Of a stretch of DNA of 64,000 nt, positions 21,928 through 32,281 are shown in pieces. The stretch spans positions 1 through 64,000 of the forward strand of contig WPIO01000234.1 in NCBI GenBank assembly GCA_009760855.2. The letters are read 5' to 3'. Made by a program: the position numbers and the translations under genes. The stretch's first letter is position 1; each line of letters opens with the position of its first letter. Under the pieces are notes generated by a model. It worked only from the letters and a program-made list of their open reading frames with translations. It made no database searches and had not been told where the DNA came from. This stretch comes from Cristatella mucedo. Its lineage: Eukaryota > Bryozoa > Phylactolaemata > Cristatellidae.

Positions 21928-22990
21928 GCAAATGATTAGTGGTAGCCAGCTTAATGTCAGCCGGCACCCCAAACATGGTTATGGGCGACATGCACAGGAT
22001 CAGCATGCAAGTGTTGTTAGTGGCCGCATTAAACAGTCGCAGCAGGCATAAACACACAAAAGACGAATCACAGGAACCCACTAAATGCTGTCATAAATAG
22101 GTAAGTTTTTAATTTCTTTTTAAATGTGGTCAAATTAGGGGATGTCGCGAAGCACGTTGGAAGTGAGTTTCAGGCTTTGGGAGCATACGAGCTAAAGGCA
22201 CGGTCTCCCAAAGATTGAGGTTCATGCGTAGTATACGTCTACAGCTAGATTATGAAAAGCGGGTGGTACGATGCTTAGCCTGCGGGAGTAGATCTGATAG
22301 GAAGGCTGGATCAAAAGAATGAAGAACGTAAAATTGACAGACGAAACCTTGAAGACGATGCGTTGCTTGACTGGTAGCGAGTGCAGGTCGGTTAGAAGTG
22401 GTGTGAGGGTACAACTGCGACGCTTACGACAGACAAGCCTAGCTACAGAGGTTTGCACCAGCTGTAAGCACCTGATTGCACAGGCCGGTACGCCAGAGAG
22501 CAGTGAGTTACAGAAGTCAAGACGGGATGTCACAAATGCATGGATCAACTTAGATGTTGTATCCTTATTTCAGCAAGCCCAAATTTTAGCTATGAATGTA
22601 GCTGAAAGTAGGCACAAGTGATTGTGGAGCTGATGCGGTCGACCAACGAAAGGTCACTTGGAAACAGGGCACCGAGATTTCTCGAAGATTCAGCAGGAGA
22701 AGATGCCAGAAGAACCGATGAACCCTGAGCGTCAAGCTTTTCAATATCTCACAATATTCAGAGTCGGTCAGGCATATAACCAGTACACTGGTTTTATCAT
22801 AATTCAATTTAAGAAAGTGCGCTGCCATCCATGTGCGAATGTCATCAAAACACGCAGCAAGCAAAGGAGTTGAGAGAATTCGGTGTGCTGGATGGCTGGG
22901 AGGGGTCAGAGCAAGGGTACAAACGAGTGTCATCTGCATAAAAGTGAGAGCCTATATTAGACCAGGCTATAAATAAATAAATAAATAGCC

Positions 22991-23151
22991 GATTAAACAG
23001 TCTCTTTCGTAAAGGGACAGAAGAGCTTTTACGGCTATCCCCACCACTTACAGTGGTGATAACAGATCACCCACAACAATAACCGAATCCACAACCTCGG
23101 GACCGAGGTCGTGAAACAACCGCCTTACCTTACTTTGTGCCATCCCGGCCC
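22991..23151 (-). mobile_element. SINE-B copy nested in LINE-A
   Basis: The antisense copy shows AAACAGTCTCTTTCG, AGAGCTTTTACGGCTATCCCCACCACTTACAG, CAACCTCGGGACCGAGGTCGTG and GCCATCCCGGCC. It is immediately followed by LINE-B. Confidence 0.85.
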
Positions 23152-23152
23152 A

Positions 23153-23536
23153 GCAATGTAATTTAATGTATCTCTGCCTGTAACTCCACAAAGTCGTAAT
23201 GACTATGAGGGCGTTTCGCAGGAGAGTTTTGTATAGCACACTCACAGCCTAAGCGACTTTCGGTAGGCATTCGGTAGCTAACAGACTTCGTCTCACCCAA
23301 CAAAGAGAAAGTGGGAAGCATAGGAGAGTCTGTGAATTGTGAATTGTGGAAGAGTTGTGGAAGCGAATTCCACAGTCTAGGACCTTCAGAGCTAAAGCTT
23401 CTGTCGCCAACGGTCTTTAAGCGGAGGAATGGAACAGCTCATTCATTGTCCAGACAGGACCTGAGGGCTCGAAGAGGCTGAAACTGGTGCAGCAGTTCAG
23501 CTAGGTACGATGGAGCCAAGGCGTGGCCAATCTCAT
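23153..23536 (-). mobile_element. LINE-B copy nested in LINE-A
   Basis: The antisense tail (TGTATCTCTGCCTGTAACTCC) runs through ATTCGGTAGC and GGAAGCGAATTCCACAGTC to GGCGTGGCC, where the 5' truncation meets LINE-A again. Confidence 0.85.
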
Positions 23537-24689
23537 TTGCAAGAGGGAGGATGTAAACTGCGAAAAGAACTGAAGCCAGCACAGAGCCCTGAGATACCCC
23601 ATTCTTTAGAGGTGCTTAGGGTGATTTCTTTGCTTGCGTCAATAGTCTGGAGCCTCCCACCGACATAGGACCTGAACTATTGCAATGCAGTGCCAGTGAT
23701 GCTCAGGCGAGGTGAGAGGCGCTCTAGAATAGAACTCGAAGGGATCGATAGCGTCAAAGGCTGCCCATACAAAGATCTAGGAAAGCAAGCAGTATATTTA
23801 TACTCCATTTATACTCCATTTAAGTCTGAATTTCAAAGTTGGTCGATGCTATGCACCCGAAGCAATGCCAACCCTATGTAGTCTGCCACGAGTCGCTCAA
23901 GTGTCCAGTGATAGGAATGGTAGAAGGGAGACTGGACGGAAGTTGCTCAAGTTCTCTCGGTCTAGTGGCCTGACAGCAGCCGATTTGGAAGGTGCTGGGA
24001 CTTGATCTGAGGCTAATGAGATATTTTTGATGTTGGTTGTGCATGACAGTAGCAGATAATTGCATCGTGGAGGCAGGGAATCGTGCAATGGGGTCCAGAG
24101 GGCTAGCTTTCTGCCTTAATTGGGATATGAACTTCAGGATGATTTCATTAGTTACCTCCTTGAATGCAGACATTCAGGTGATGCTTGAATTAAGGTACAC
24201 GACTCCATGGGGGGATGCTGCCATCCATAGGGACGAGCTCCCTGATCTCGTTGACAAGCAGCTAGAGAAGCGATCGGCTAGATCATCATTAGGTAGGAGC
24301 TAACCTGGGAGTGATTGAGGAGATGATTGCTCGTCAACGTAAGCGTTTTTGGATTGTCCATCTGCGATTCAACAAATTTTTCATAGAAGTAGACTTTGCT
24401 ATTGCTAGGATCAATAGGTACGATCTGCAGTGGTCCTCGTATACCTGTCTATGAACAGGCAAGTCAAGACAGTCCTGATCTTGTGTACGCTTTTTCAAGC
24501 TTGCGCTTAGTAGACCAAGCTTGTTTAATGCAAAAACTAGCTAGGCCTTAAATACTTACATACTTTAAGCAAACGAGGCATTATTAGTTGGCAGTCCTAC
24601 CAGAGCCGAGTAGAAGGGGCAAGGAAAGGTGAGTGGGAGGTGCAGACCGGCTCGACTGGAGGATGAGATGGGCGCCGCTCGTCGCTCAT

Positions 24690-24878
24690 ATATCTATATC
24701 TATACACACACATATATATATATATATATATACCATATATATCATATATATATATATGTATATACATATATATATATATATATATCGCGTACTATATTTA
24801 CTATGTATACACATAGATATATATATATATATATACCGTATACTATAGCGTATATTATATGCTATTTATACCATATGC

Positions 24879-24909
<31 letters not shown>

Positions 24910-24957
24910 ACTACACACACACATATATATTTATATATATATATATATGTGTGTGTA

Positions 24958-25048
<91 letters not shown>
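24690..25048. repeat. Long (TA)n microsatellite region
   Basis: TA-rich variants give way to an uninterrupted (TA)n run of about 45 units at 24957-25047. ORFs encoding IYIYIY peptides here are artefacts. Confidence 0.95.
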
Positions 25049-25049
<1 letters not shown>

Positions 25050-25566
25050 CAGAAGCCAGGCAAGTCTCTGCTAGGGGCACAGTGCTCATAGCAGGCTGTT
25101 CAACTTGGCTTGGTCGCCAGTGTTGGTGCTGCCGGTTGCCGCTGCCTCTTGATTGATATTCATTCAATAAATAGAGTGGCTGCAAAATTAAAGTCTACCG
25201 TCAATTCGCAGCCGCTAACAAAACTGTTAAAAGTACATAGCAGTGCAGCGTCAACGTAGCGCTCACACTGTACACGAATTGGGCAGCTGTCCAACACGTC
25301 AGCGTCAGTGCGAAGCTCCAGTCGGTCAGTCACGTTACGCGGACGTAACGCGGAGAGCGAAAGCTGCTGTAATGCCATGGCCACCTGTTGAAAACCCCCT
25401 TGCGAGTTCAAACCAGTTTAATTTTTTTGTTCACTCTCTAGCATTTTCAATTTCAACTTTTTACTAGGAGAGTGTACATTGCAGGTGCATATGCAAATGA
25501 GCAAATTATCTCGCCGTGTTGACATTCCTCACTACTGCACCCTCGTTGTGCGATTGTTTGTACTAC
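25049..25566. other. Unassigned DNA
   Basis: No gene or repeat copy seen. Confidence 0.3.
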
Positions 25567-25567
25567 C

Positions 25568-25708
25568 AATTGGTCCAGCGGTTAAGGTGCACGCCCTGAC
25601 CAAGGTCTGGCTGAGGTTGTGGGCTCGAGCCCCGAGGCATATGTGAAGCGCCTGAATAGAGATTAAGTTCTCTTGGGGCGCTATATAAATGAATTATATT
25701 ATTAATAT
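25568..25708 (+). mobile_element. SINE-A copy (best preserved)
   Basis: The tRNA-like head TTGGTCCAGCGGTTAAGG (A box) and GGGCTCGAGCCCCGAGG (B box) is followed by GTGAAGCGCCTGAATAGAG, ATTAAGTTCTCTTGGGGCGC and an (ATT)-type end. The 3' part matches the LINE-A tail (AAAGCGCCTAGAAAGAG, ATTGAGTTCTCTGAGGGCGC), including its stem-loop. Confidence 0.85.
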
Positions 25709-26344
25709 TGTCAAGACTCGGCGTACGCGTGACGCCAGTAACTGCGACGGACTTCATCGCGCTGCAGCCGGCGCGCCGACGTCGCGCTGGCGGCCGGAAT
25801 CGTGCCACGCGCCGAGATTGAGCGCCGAGAGCCGCAGTCAAAGCGAATCTAACGAACGCCGCTGCGTTACGCCATCGCTGAAGTGGCTCCGTGCAATTCG
25901 TGCGTCGTCACGGTCTCAATTAATTAATCCGCCTCCATTTGCCCGACCCGCTTTAAGCATCTGACGCGGAAATAGGAGCTCCGCCGCCATTGTCGTCGGC
26001 GAGGACTTGGTCTCTCGAGCTCGGCTAACGATTCGCCGATATTGAATGCGTTTATAAACGGCGAGTCAATACGACTATTGACCGCAGATTAACTTGCGTC
26101 TTTTCTCGTCGCGCGCACGTAAGGAGCTAAGGACCGCCCCTGCCGCCACCGCTCCTTGACGCGAAGCCGCCCGCGGCCGAGTACACTCTCACGCTCGCGG
26201 CGGCGACGGCGGCGACGGCGGCGGCAGCGGCGGCGTTTCCGAGATTCGTTACAGGCGAACGCTTGGCGGCGCCGCCTAGGAGAGGCGCTGCCCGCTCCTC
26301 CGAGGCTCGTCTCGGCCGTTCGAGGTGTCGTGCGCTGCAATCGA

Positions 26345-26400
26345 TAGCATTATGCAAATTTTCAATCGAGCAGTAATTATCGCTCCCGTTATTGTCCCTC
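26345..26400 (+). promoter_or_regulatory. AT-rich motif cluster: POU octamer, homeodomain and SOX-like sites
   Basis: Inside the CpG island, ATGCAAAT (26352-26359, perfect octamer) is followed by TAATTA (26374-26379) and ATTGTCC (26391-26397). It lies about 760 bp upstream of the GPCR ATG. The motif matches are direct; function is inferred. Confidence 0.4.
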
Positions 26401-26405
26401 TCTTG

Positions 26406-26424
26406 GCGCGCGCGCGCGCGCGCG
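26406..26424. repeat. (GC)n run, Z-DNA prone
   Basis: An alternating GCGCGC run of about 19 nt. Confidence 0.85.
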
Positions 26425-27116
26425 GAGCACACCCGCGAGCACAGCGGACGCCGACTTCGGCTCGGCTCGAGACTCGCGCGCAGGTCGGACGGACGACGCA
26501 GCGACGGCGTCTTACCTCGCCTACGACAGTAGGCGCCGCGAAGGGCCGCCGGCCGCCGCCGCAGGGACATTCGAACGTCGGCGGACGCTGACGCGTTCTC
26601 GCGCCGCACGGGAGCGCTGCCGGCCGCGGGCGACGCCGTCCGCCTCCAGGGCGAGCGCCAGGTGGGCACCGGGCTCAGACTCAGCCAGCACTTGCGCCGG
26701 CGACTTGAGCACGTTACGCTCTCGCCGCTCTCGAGGTGATCGCCGGACTCGGAAGTGCCGCTAGAAGGTCAGGGATAGACTGGTCAAGAGCTGCGCGCGC
26801 GTCAGCGCCGCGCGCGTCGCTCAGAGAGCGGGGGCGGCGGCGGCGGCGGCGGAGAGGCGGGCGCTGGTCTCTGCCCGCCGTAAGCTGCCGCCGACGGAGC
26901 GCGGCGCCGGCGGGGGTAGCGGCGGCGGCCTGCAGCGACCAGCAACCGGCTCGTCAGACAGTTCAGCAGTGTCGCGGTCGACCGCAGCAGCAGAAGCCGT
27001 CGCAGCAGCAGACCGCACTGCTGCGGGCGGCGGCGGGTGGCCAGCGGCGGCAGTTTGCCGCCGCGGCGGCTCGCGAAGACGACGACTCTGTGGCGGCGCG
27101 GCGGCGGCCGGGCGAC

Positions 27117-28037
27117 ATGGAGTGGGACGACTGGAGGCCGGCGGTTGGCAAGGTGGCGCTCGGCGCCGTGAACGCCAGCTCTCTCCTCGTCGGCATCGTG
27201 ACTCTCGCGTTCGCGAAGAGGTCGGCGGCGATTCGCGGCAGCGCGAGCGCCCTCTACCTGCAGTCGCTCGCCGCGTCGGACATCGTGCAGGCGTGCGGCG
27301 TCGTGCCCGTCTCGATCGCCGCCATGTGCGCAGCCGACGGGGGCGGCGGCGTCGGCAGCGGCTGGTCGCTGCTGCCAGACGCCGCGCGCCAGGCGCAGAG
27401 CGCCCTCTTCAACGTCACGTGGCTGGCGACGCTGTTCTCGCTGACCTGGATCAACGTCGACCACTACGTATTCTCGCGCCGGCCGCCGGCGAAGCCGCAC
27501 AGCAGCCGGTCGGCGGCGGCGGCGGCGTTCTGGGTGGCGGTGATCTGGGGCAGCGCGCTGGCCTTCAGCGCACCGCCGCTGCTGCTGCAGCGCCACCAGG
27601 CGGCGGCGGCGGCGGCGGCTGCGCCGGCCTCGACCACGTGCTCGAGCACGTTCGTCTTCTGCTTCGTCAACTGGAGGCTGTCCTACGCTTACCTCGCCAC
27701 GAGCGCGCTGATCCTCGTCGCTCCGCCCGCCGTGGCGCTCCTCTTCACCACGTTCTACGTCGTGTCGCCGCACTTTGGCCGGCGTCTGGCCGTCGTCGGC
27801 GTGTCGCGCGTCACCATGTACCACACCAACAGCCTCGCCGTGCTGGCGACACTGCTCTCCTGGGCGCTGATGCTCGTCGCACTCGGCGTCCACGACTCGC
27901 ACCCGACCGTCTCCTTCGCCGCCTTCTGGACCGGCATGGCGTCGCCTCTCTGGCGCTTCGTCGTCTACTGCTTTTTCGCGAGGAGCGTCATTTCGCACAG
28001 CCTCGCCGCTCGCACGTGCGAGCACAAGAACGTCTAG
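27117..28037 (+). CDS. Rhodopsin-like (class A) GPCR, orphan, single exon
   Basis: A 306-aa seven-helix receptor of the plasma membrane; ligand unknown. Helices: TM1 about 13-34 (N19 = N1.50), TM2 44-70 (LAASD, D55 = D2.50), TM3 92-114, TM4 133-153 (W144), TM5 190-216 (P203/P204), TM6 238-258 and TM7 264-286, then a 20-residue tail. It departs from the family: DRY is DHY (115-117), TM6 has SWAL in place of CWxP, NPxxY is RFVVY (280-284), and the usual C3.25 is absent, although C71, C175 and C182 could form extracellular bonds. The ECL2-TM5 layout (C, W, SY, then AP in TM5) recalls GPR21/GPR52-type orphans; this is tentative. The start GCGACATGG has a good Kozak context, but the frame is open for 127 codons upstream (to 26736). 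That extension is Arg/Ala-rich island sequence, so I prefer the later ATG. ICL3 is short. Confidence 0.85.
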   Translation: MEWDDWRPAVGKVALGAVNASSLLVGIVTLAFAKRSAAIRGSASALYLQSLAASDIVQACGVVPVSIAAMCAADGGGGVGSGWSLLPDAARQAQSALFNVTWLATLFSLTWINVDHYVFSRRPPAKPHSSRSAAAAAFWVAVIWGSALAFSAPPLLLQRHQAAAAAAAAPASTTCSSTFVFCFVNWRLSYAYLATSALILVAPPAVALLFTTFYVVSPHFGRRLAVVGVSRVTMYHTNSLAVLATLLSWALMLVALGVHDSHPTVSFAAFWTGMASPLWRFVVYCFFARSVISHSLAARTCEHKNV

Positions 28038-28200
28038 CCTCGGCCTCGCTAAGCATCGGCCTCGCTAAGCGTCGGCCGACGGCCCTGCCGCAGGCCGACC
28101 GTCACACTGGGCGCCAGACCGATGACGATACAGCGCAGCCGCCGCCGCCGCCGTAGCTTAGGCGCAGCAGAGGAAGCTGGGGACGAGAGAGCTGCGCGTG

Positions 28201-29431
28201 CGACGCTGCGCTGTCTATTTGCATATTCCGTATGGAACGCACGCTTTTCACGAAAATTCTGCGACTCGCGAGGAGTCAGTGGCGAAACTGGTCAGCCGGC
28301 TGGCGGAATGACCAGCGGAAGTCAGCGAGTCTGGCTGACTGGCAGGCGGAAGTCAGCCAGCTGGCTGGACTGGCAGGCGGAAGTCATGCCTTCCTTCCGT
28401 TCTACTAAACCAAGTCTGGACAGCAGACCAATAACGGGACCTTTGTCACAGGCCTTAGACGAAGAATCAACTGCTGCCGTAGTAACTGCTGCTTAGTAAC
28501 TGCTGCCATAGTAACTCCGCCACAGTAACTGTTGCCCTAGCGCGAAGCCCCTCAGGGTGCCCTGTCTAGCCTAGCGCAAGCACTTGTCGGCTCAGGTGAG
28601 CGATGCACTACTAAGTCAGTTGGTTACTCGAACCCGTTCCTCAAGCGTCGCTGCTTAGGATGCGATGTGCTAAAAATCTCCATGGAGATTAAAGGAAAAG
28701 CAGGATGTGATGCTTGTGAAGCAGCATAGAGAGAGTAGGTGGCGTTTGCCATGCAAAAAACAACACAGCGCTAGCGAGACATGTGAGACGTTGTATCGCC
28801 ATTAAGTGGCTTCGAGCTCGGACACGTGCTTGGAGCGGGCGTCGCCGCGCCCTATCGACTGATTATTTCTGAGCATTACTCACGTTCCGCAAGCGGCAAA
28901 AGTTTCTCAGTCAATCAATACTTCGGAAAGGTAAGAGTCTCGTAAGAGACGTAATGGCAACCGATCTAAAAAAGAAAACCATCAGAGAGCAGCGAGCAGC
29001 GAGAGCTGAGAGCCAGCGCTCGCTGGGACGGAGAGTGAGCTAGGCGGATGTGACTCCGCACATTCCTTCACAGCGGACACTAATATAACAAACGATCGCA
29101 ATCAATGGAATTAGATTGTCTCACGCGCGCCCGACGATTGCCGACTTATCAATCTCTATCGTCTCAGCACGCATGATTCGGCAAAGTCCTGTAAGCGCGG
29201 GCAGGTTGTCACGTCGCGTCTAAATGGCGGCCACCCGGAGTCGCCCAGCCCATCTGGCTGCCGTAGTGCATCTGACTGGCTGCCGCGCGCTCGCACGCAC
29301 GCGTCCCACGCGGCGTCCTGCGAGATTCTGCGAGATCACCACGGCAGCCAGTCAAGACGGTCACGCGCGGCTGCGCGCTCGCACCGTAGAGCAGCGAGCG
29401 CCATCGATGGCGGCGACAGCATGACAGCGAC
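28201..29431. other. Unassigned DNA downstream of the GPCR
   Basis: It probably contains the GPCR 3' UTR, but no clear AATAAA signal was spotted near the stop. Short local repeats are present: CTGGC/GGCGGAAGTCAGC at 28285-28395 and GTAACTGCTGC at 28470-28540. No other gene is seen. Confidence 0.35.
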
Positions 29432-29492
29432 GGAGTCGCGAAGCGCCGCCGCCGCCGCGAGCGGCGCCGCGGCGGCGGCGCTTCGCGACTCC
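29432..29492. other. Perfect 24-bp inverted repeat with 13-nt loop
   Basis: The left arm 29432-29455 (GGAGTCGCGAAGCGCC...) is exactly complementary to the right arm 29469-29492 (...GGCGCTTCGCGACTCC). The sequence is very GC-rich, so an RNA from either strand would fold into a stable hairpin. Confidence 0.85.
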
Positions 29493-29825
29493 GGCATGAG
29501 CTCCGTAATTGTCTCTCGTCGCATCGCAGGACCCACCCATGCGATTCGTCATGCTCGATCTTGCGGCGCCACAGGACTCCGCTCCGCTCCGGCCGTCGCC
29601 ACAGGCACGTGTTTAGAGTATAATGCGCATAGAATGACTACACCCGGACACTGGATAGGCGCTGCTTTTGCTTAATGAATTGCGCACGTATTCATACGCA
29701 CCTGCACATGAACAACGTCGTTCGCAGAGAATTCTGAGTTCGCGCGGACTCTCAAGCTTTCGCAGCACTGTTTCAAGCGCACCGAAAGCCGCTCAGGCTC
29801 GTAAGTGCGCTACACAAATCTCTCC
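29493..29825. other. Unassigned DNA
   Basis: No gene or repeat copy seen. Confidence 0.3.
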
Positions 29826-30091
29826 TTGTATCTCCGTCTGTAACTCCACAAACTCATAAATACCATGTGGGTGTTATGCAGGAGAGTTTTGTATAGCGCA
29901 CTCACAGCCTAAGCGGCTTTCGGTACGCATTCGGTAGCCAACAGACTTTGTGTCACGCAACAAAAAGAAGATGGGAAGCATAGCAGAGTCAGGAGGACAG
30001 TTGAGGTGATGAGCAGCATGGAAGTAGCAGCTCAGCACCTCTGAAAAGGATGAGCCATAGTCGGCAGTAGGAGAGTAGTAGCCGTTGCGTA
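29826..30091 (-). mobile_element. LINE-B 3' end
   Basis: The antisense tail (TATCTCCGTCTGTAACTCC) runs to GCCGTTGCGTAAGAA, where it is 5'-truncated. About 265 bp remain. Confidence 0.85.
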
Positions 30092-31002
30092 AGAAATCTC
30101 CTGCGAAACAGCCGCCCAGTCACCTTGGAGCTACAGACGAAGAAACTTTGCATTTAATTGCATCGTATAATTTTTTAAGACTAATTAACGCTAGTGTTCA
30201 CTTTAATTTAATTAATTTATTTATTTTGCTTTAATTTATCAAACTTCGTGCATGCGGCATTGACGTATATACTGGCGCTTGGTTCCACTCGAGTGAATGA
30301 TAGGCACGAACCTTGTGGAAATGCGGCTTATTTTTCTTGTCCCTGTAGCAACCTTGACCTTTCTGTGCAAGAAACCATCCGCGAACTCTTTCGAGCACAG
30401 CCGACCAGTGGGGAGCGATTGACTCGCTGTCTCGTCACTAGGCCTCAGCCTAGAGGCAAGCTACTCGCACTGTAACGCCCAAGTCGAGAGGGTTCGTATC
30501 CTGAAGCAGATAATCCTTTAGTGCCTGGTGCAAGCTGAATTATAGCCGCAAATTCTCCTCTGCCACTAGGTTTGGCTCAGAGGCTATGTGGCTCGCCAAT
30601 GACGATAGAGGTAGTGGGCTCTAGCCCTGTGACATATGCAAATGGCTGGTATAATATTAATGGCCTGTATATATTAAGTACTATTAGGGTGCTATACAAA
30701 TTATTTACACGTTTTTATATTTTATAGAATTGAAACTGTTGAATCAGCCGCGACACGCTGTTTCTTTACTTGTGCGAATTCTGAAGATTGCCCCGTAATT
30801 GCAGTTTCAAACTGAGCTCCGGAAGCGCTTTTCCAGACGTTATCCAGGTTACGCAACTTCGATGGTAACATTCATTTGAAACTCTATTGACACTGCTTTC
30901 CGTCCCCCCTCGGAATGCTCCGAAGTGTCTAACGCACTACGGACGTACGCAGGTGCATTCTGGATTTTACCTTACTAATTAAAGCAAGAAAGTCCGTCGC
31001 GA
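30092..31002. other. Unassigned DNA
   Basis: No gene or repeat copy is recognised. Confidence 0.3.
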
Positions 31003-31120
31003 CGCAATATTACGTCACGTAGCAAGATGGCGAGCATCTGTGTAGCGGCCAAGCGAGGCAGCGTTGCGTCCCCCCGTGACGGAGCTACTATCACTCAGCG
31101 AAGCGAGTCCACACGCAGTG
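31003..31120 (+). repeat. Dispersed repeat E, copy 2
   Basis: GTAGCAAGATGGCGAGCATC ... CACTCAGCGAAGCGAGTCCACACG corresponds in order to the minus strand of 21035-21118. CAAGATGGCG is a YY1-type motif. Confidence 0.55.
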
Positions 31121-31904
31121 AGAGTCCAAATGACTGATTCGGGTCAGAGCCTTCAGGAAGCCAATGTCAAGGACGCGACCCTCTACTCCCACGCTCACAC
31201 TGCCCATAGGTTATAGTAACTAACTTTGGCAGACAAAACAGCTCTTAGCAATTGATATCTTAACTTCTAGAGTGCGTGCTACCAAAACTACGCGTTAGCT
31301 TGTCTGGCTGTCGGACTGATGGCTTGCTGCTTTAGCCTAGGAAACAACAATGGTGGGAAATTGAGAGATTTGTTCTAGAATCCAACCAGGCGTTGTAATG
31401 ATGCACCCGCTAGAGCCGAATAAACGAATTACGGACGAGGGGGCGGGGCGCGTGCTTCGCTAATTGTGACGGTACCATTTGCTGGTAATCTTATTCCCAG
31501 CACTTGTTCTTTCTTTTGCCGCACTGATTGCTATCGATTGTTTTGCCATTTTCATGACGTCGGTTTTGTGGCTATCAATAATGTTCGGGCTTAGTACGCG
31601 TAGCAACATGCATTCACGAGCGGCACTATTGGCTAGACAACGTCCGCTTTTCACGGATTGATCGCCTCCTGAAATACGCTCCAATCATCTGCAACCGGCT
31701 CATCCGTATTGGGAGTGTTCCTTAGAAAAAAAGGCAGAAGATGTGCCTTGGAGAAAGTGCCACGCTCGTTGCGGTTGCATGCAGTAGCACTACTAAGCTG
31801 ACCGCACTCGCCTGCGTAAGCACTACCGAGATCGGTTTACACAGCAATGAGGACTAGCATATATGGTTTCGGCCTAAGAGCTCTAGTTTACCGCCCACAT
31901 TTGC
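31121..31904. other. Unassigned DNA
   Basis: A 74-codon ORF on the minus strand (31684-31460) has no recognisable domain. Nothing else is seen. Confidence 0.3.
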
Positions 31905-32062
31905 CACTCAGCGGTTTCGCCCGGATGTTAAGGTGCTTGCCTATGACGATCTCGCGCTCGCGGGCTCAAGCCTTGAGGCACTTGTAAAGCGCCTCGAGGC
32001 TGGATAGAGACTCGGCTCTATTGCCCGGGGCGCTACGCGACTGAATCATATTACTTACATTG
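31905..32062 (+). mobile_element. SINE-A copy, diverged
   Basis: The head ATGTTAAGGTGCTTGCC and GCGGGCTCAAGCCTTGAGGCA (B box) is followed by TGTAAAGCGCCTCGAGGCTGG and CGGGGCGCTACGCGACTGAATCATATTA. Confidence 0.75.
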
Positions 32063-32117
32063 GCATTGTGGTTAATGACACTTCCAGAGGAGCGCGCAAG
32101 TTCATCTCTTGCTTCGG

Positions 32118-32281
32118 TGAGCCGCGATGGCGCACTGGGTAAGGCAGTTGCTTATCACGACCTCGGCCCCGAGGTCGTGGGTTCGAATCCTGCATCGGTG
32201 GGCGATCCTTTATCGCCGCTGCAAGCGGTGGCGATAGCCGTGTAGGCTCTTCTGTCACAGTATACAAAAGGAGGCAGTTAA
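32118..32281 (+). mobile_element. SINE-B copy (reference sense copy)
   Basis: The tRNA-derived head has an A box TGGCGCACTGG (32128-32138) and a perfect B box GGTTCGAATCC (32180-32190). A 9-bp palindrome-like CGACCTCGG/CCGAGGTCG sits in the anticodon-arm position. The body is GGCGATCC...CGCTGCAAGCGGTGGCGATAGCC and GGCTCTTCTG, ending ACAAAAGGAGGCAGTTAA. This tail is unlike LINE-A or LINE-B, so its mobilising partner is not visible here. Confidence 0.9.

Larger units (their letters stand above)
21928..24530 (-). mobile_element. Longest LINE-A copy, split by SINE-B and LINE-B
   Basis: The antisense copy starts inside the 3' UTR and reads back through the C-terminal domain, thumb and YADD neighbourhood to about 22957. 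It is broken by SINE-B (22991-23151) and LINE-B (23153-23536), then continues with the QGSVLGP/RSYLSG region at 23537-23793. It goes on through the RT N-terminal segment (ENLSNFRPVSLLPFLS in antisense) and the pre-RT region to about 24530. The CTTGTGTACGCTTTTTCAAGC end matches codons near 4600 of the plus-strand copy. Frames are broken throughout. Confidence 0.85.
25710..28200. promoter_or_regulatory. CpG island around the GPCR gene
   Basis: The stretch is very rich in G, C and CpG compared with its AT-rich flanks. It covers the GPCR coding exon and more than 1 kb upstream. Such islands usually mark promoters (general knowledge); no transcription start can be read from sequence alone. Confidence 0.7.

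Noticed and set aside
26802-28156. Long frames antisense to, or shifted from, the GPCR (about 400 codons)
   Set aside because: They are shadows of a GC-rich coding exon, Arg/Ala-rich without any domain. The GPCR frame explains the sequence.
32118-32205. A functional tRNA gene at the SINE-B head
   Set aside because: The A and B boxes are present, but the unit is followed by the repeated SINE body and recurs at several sites.
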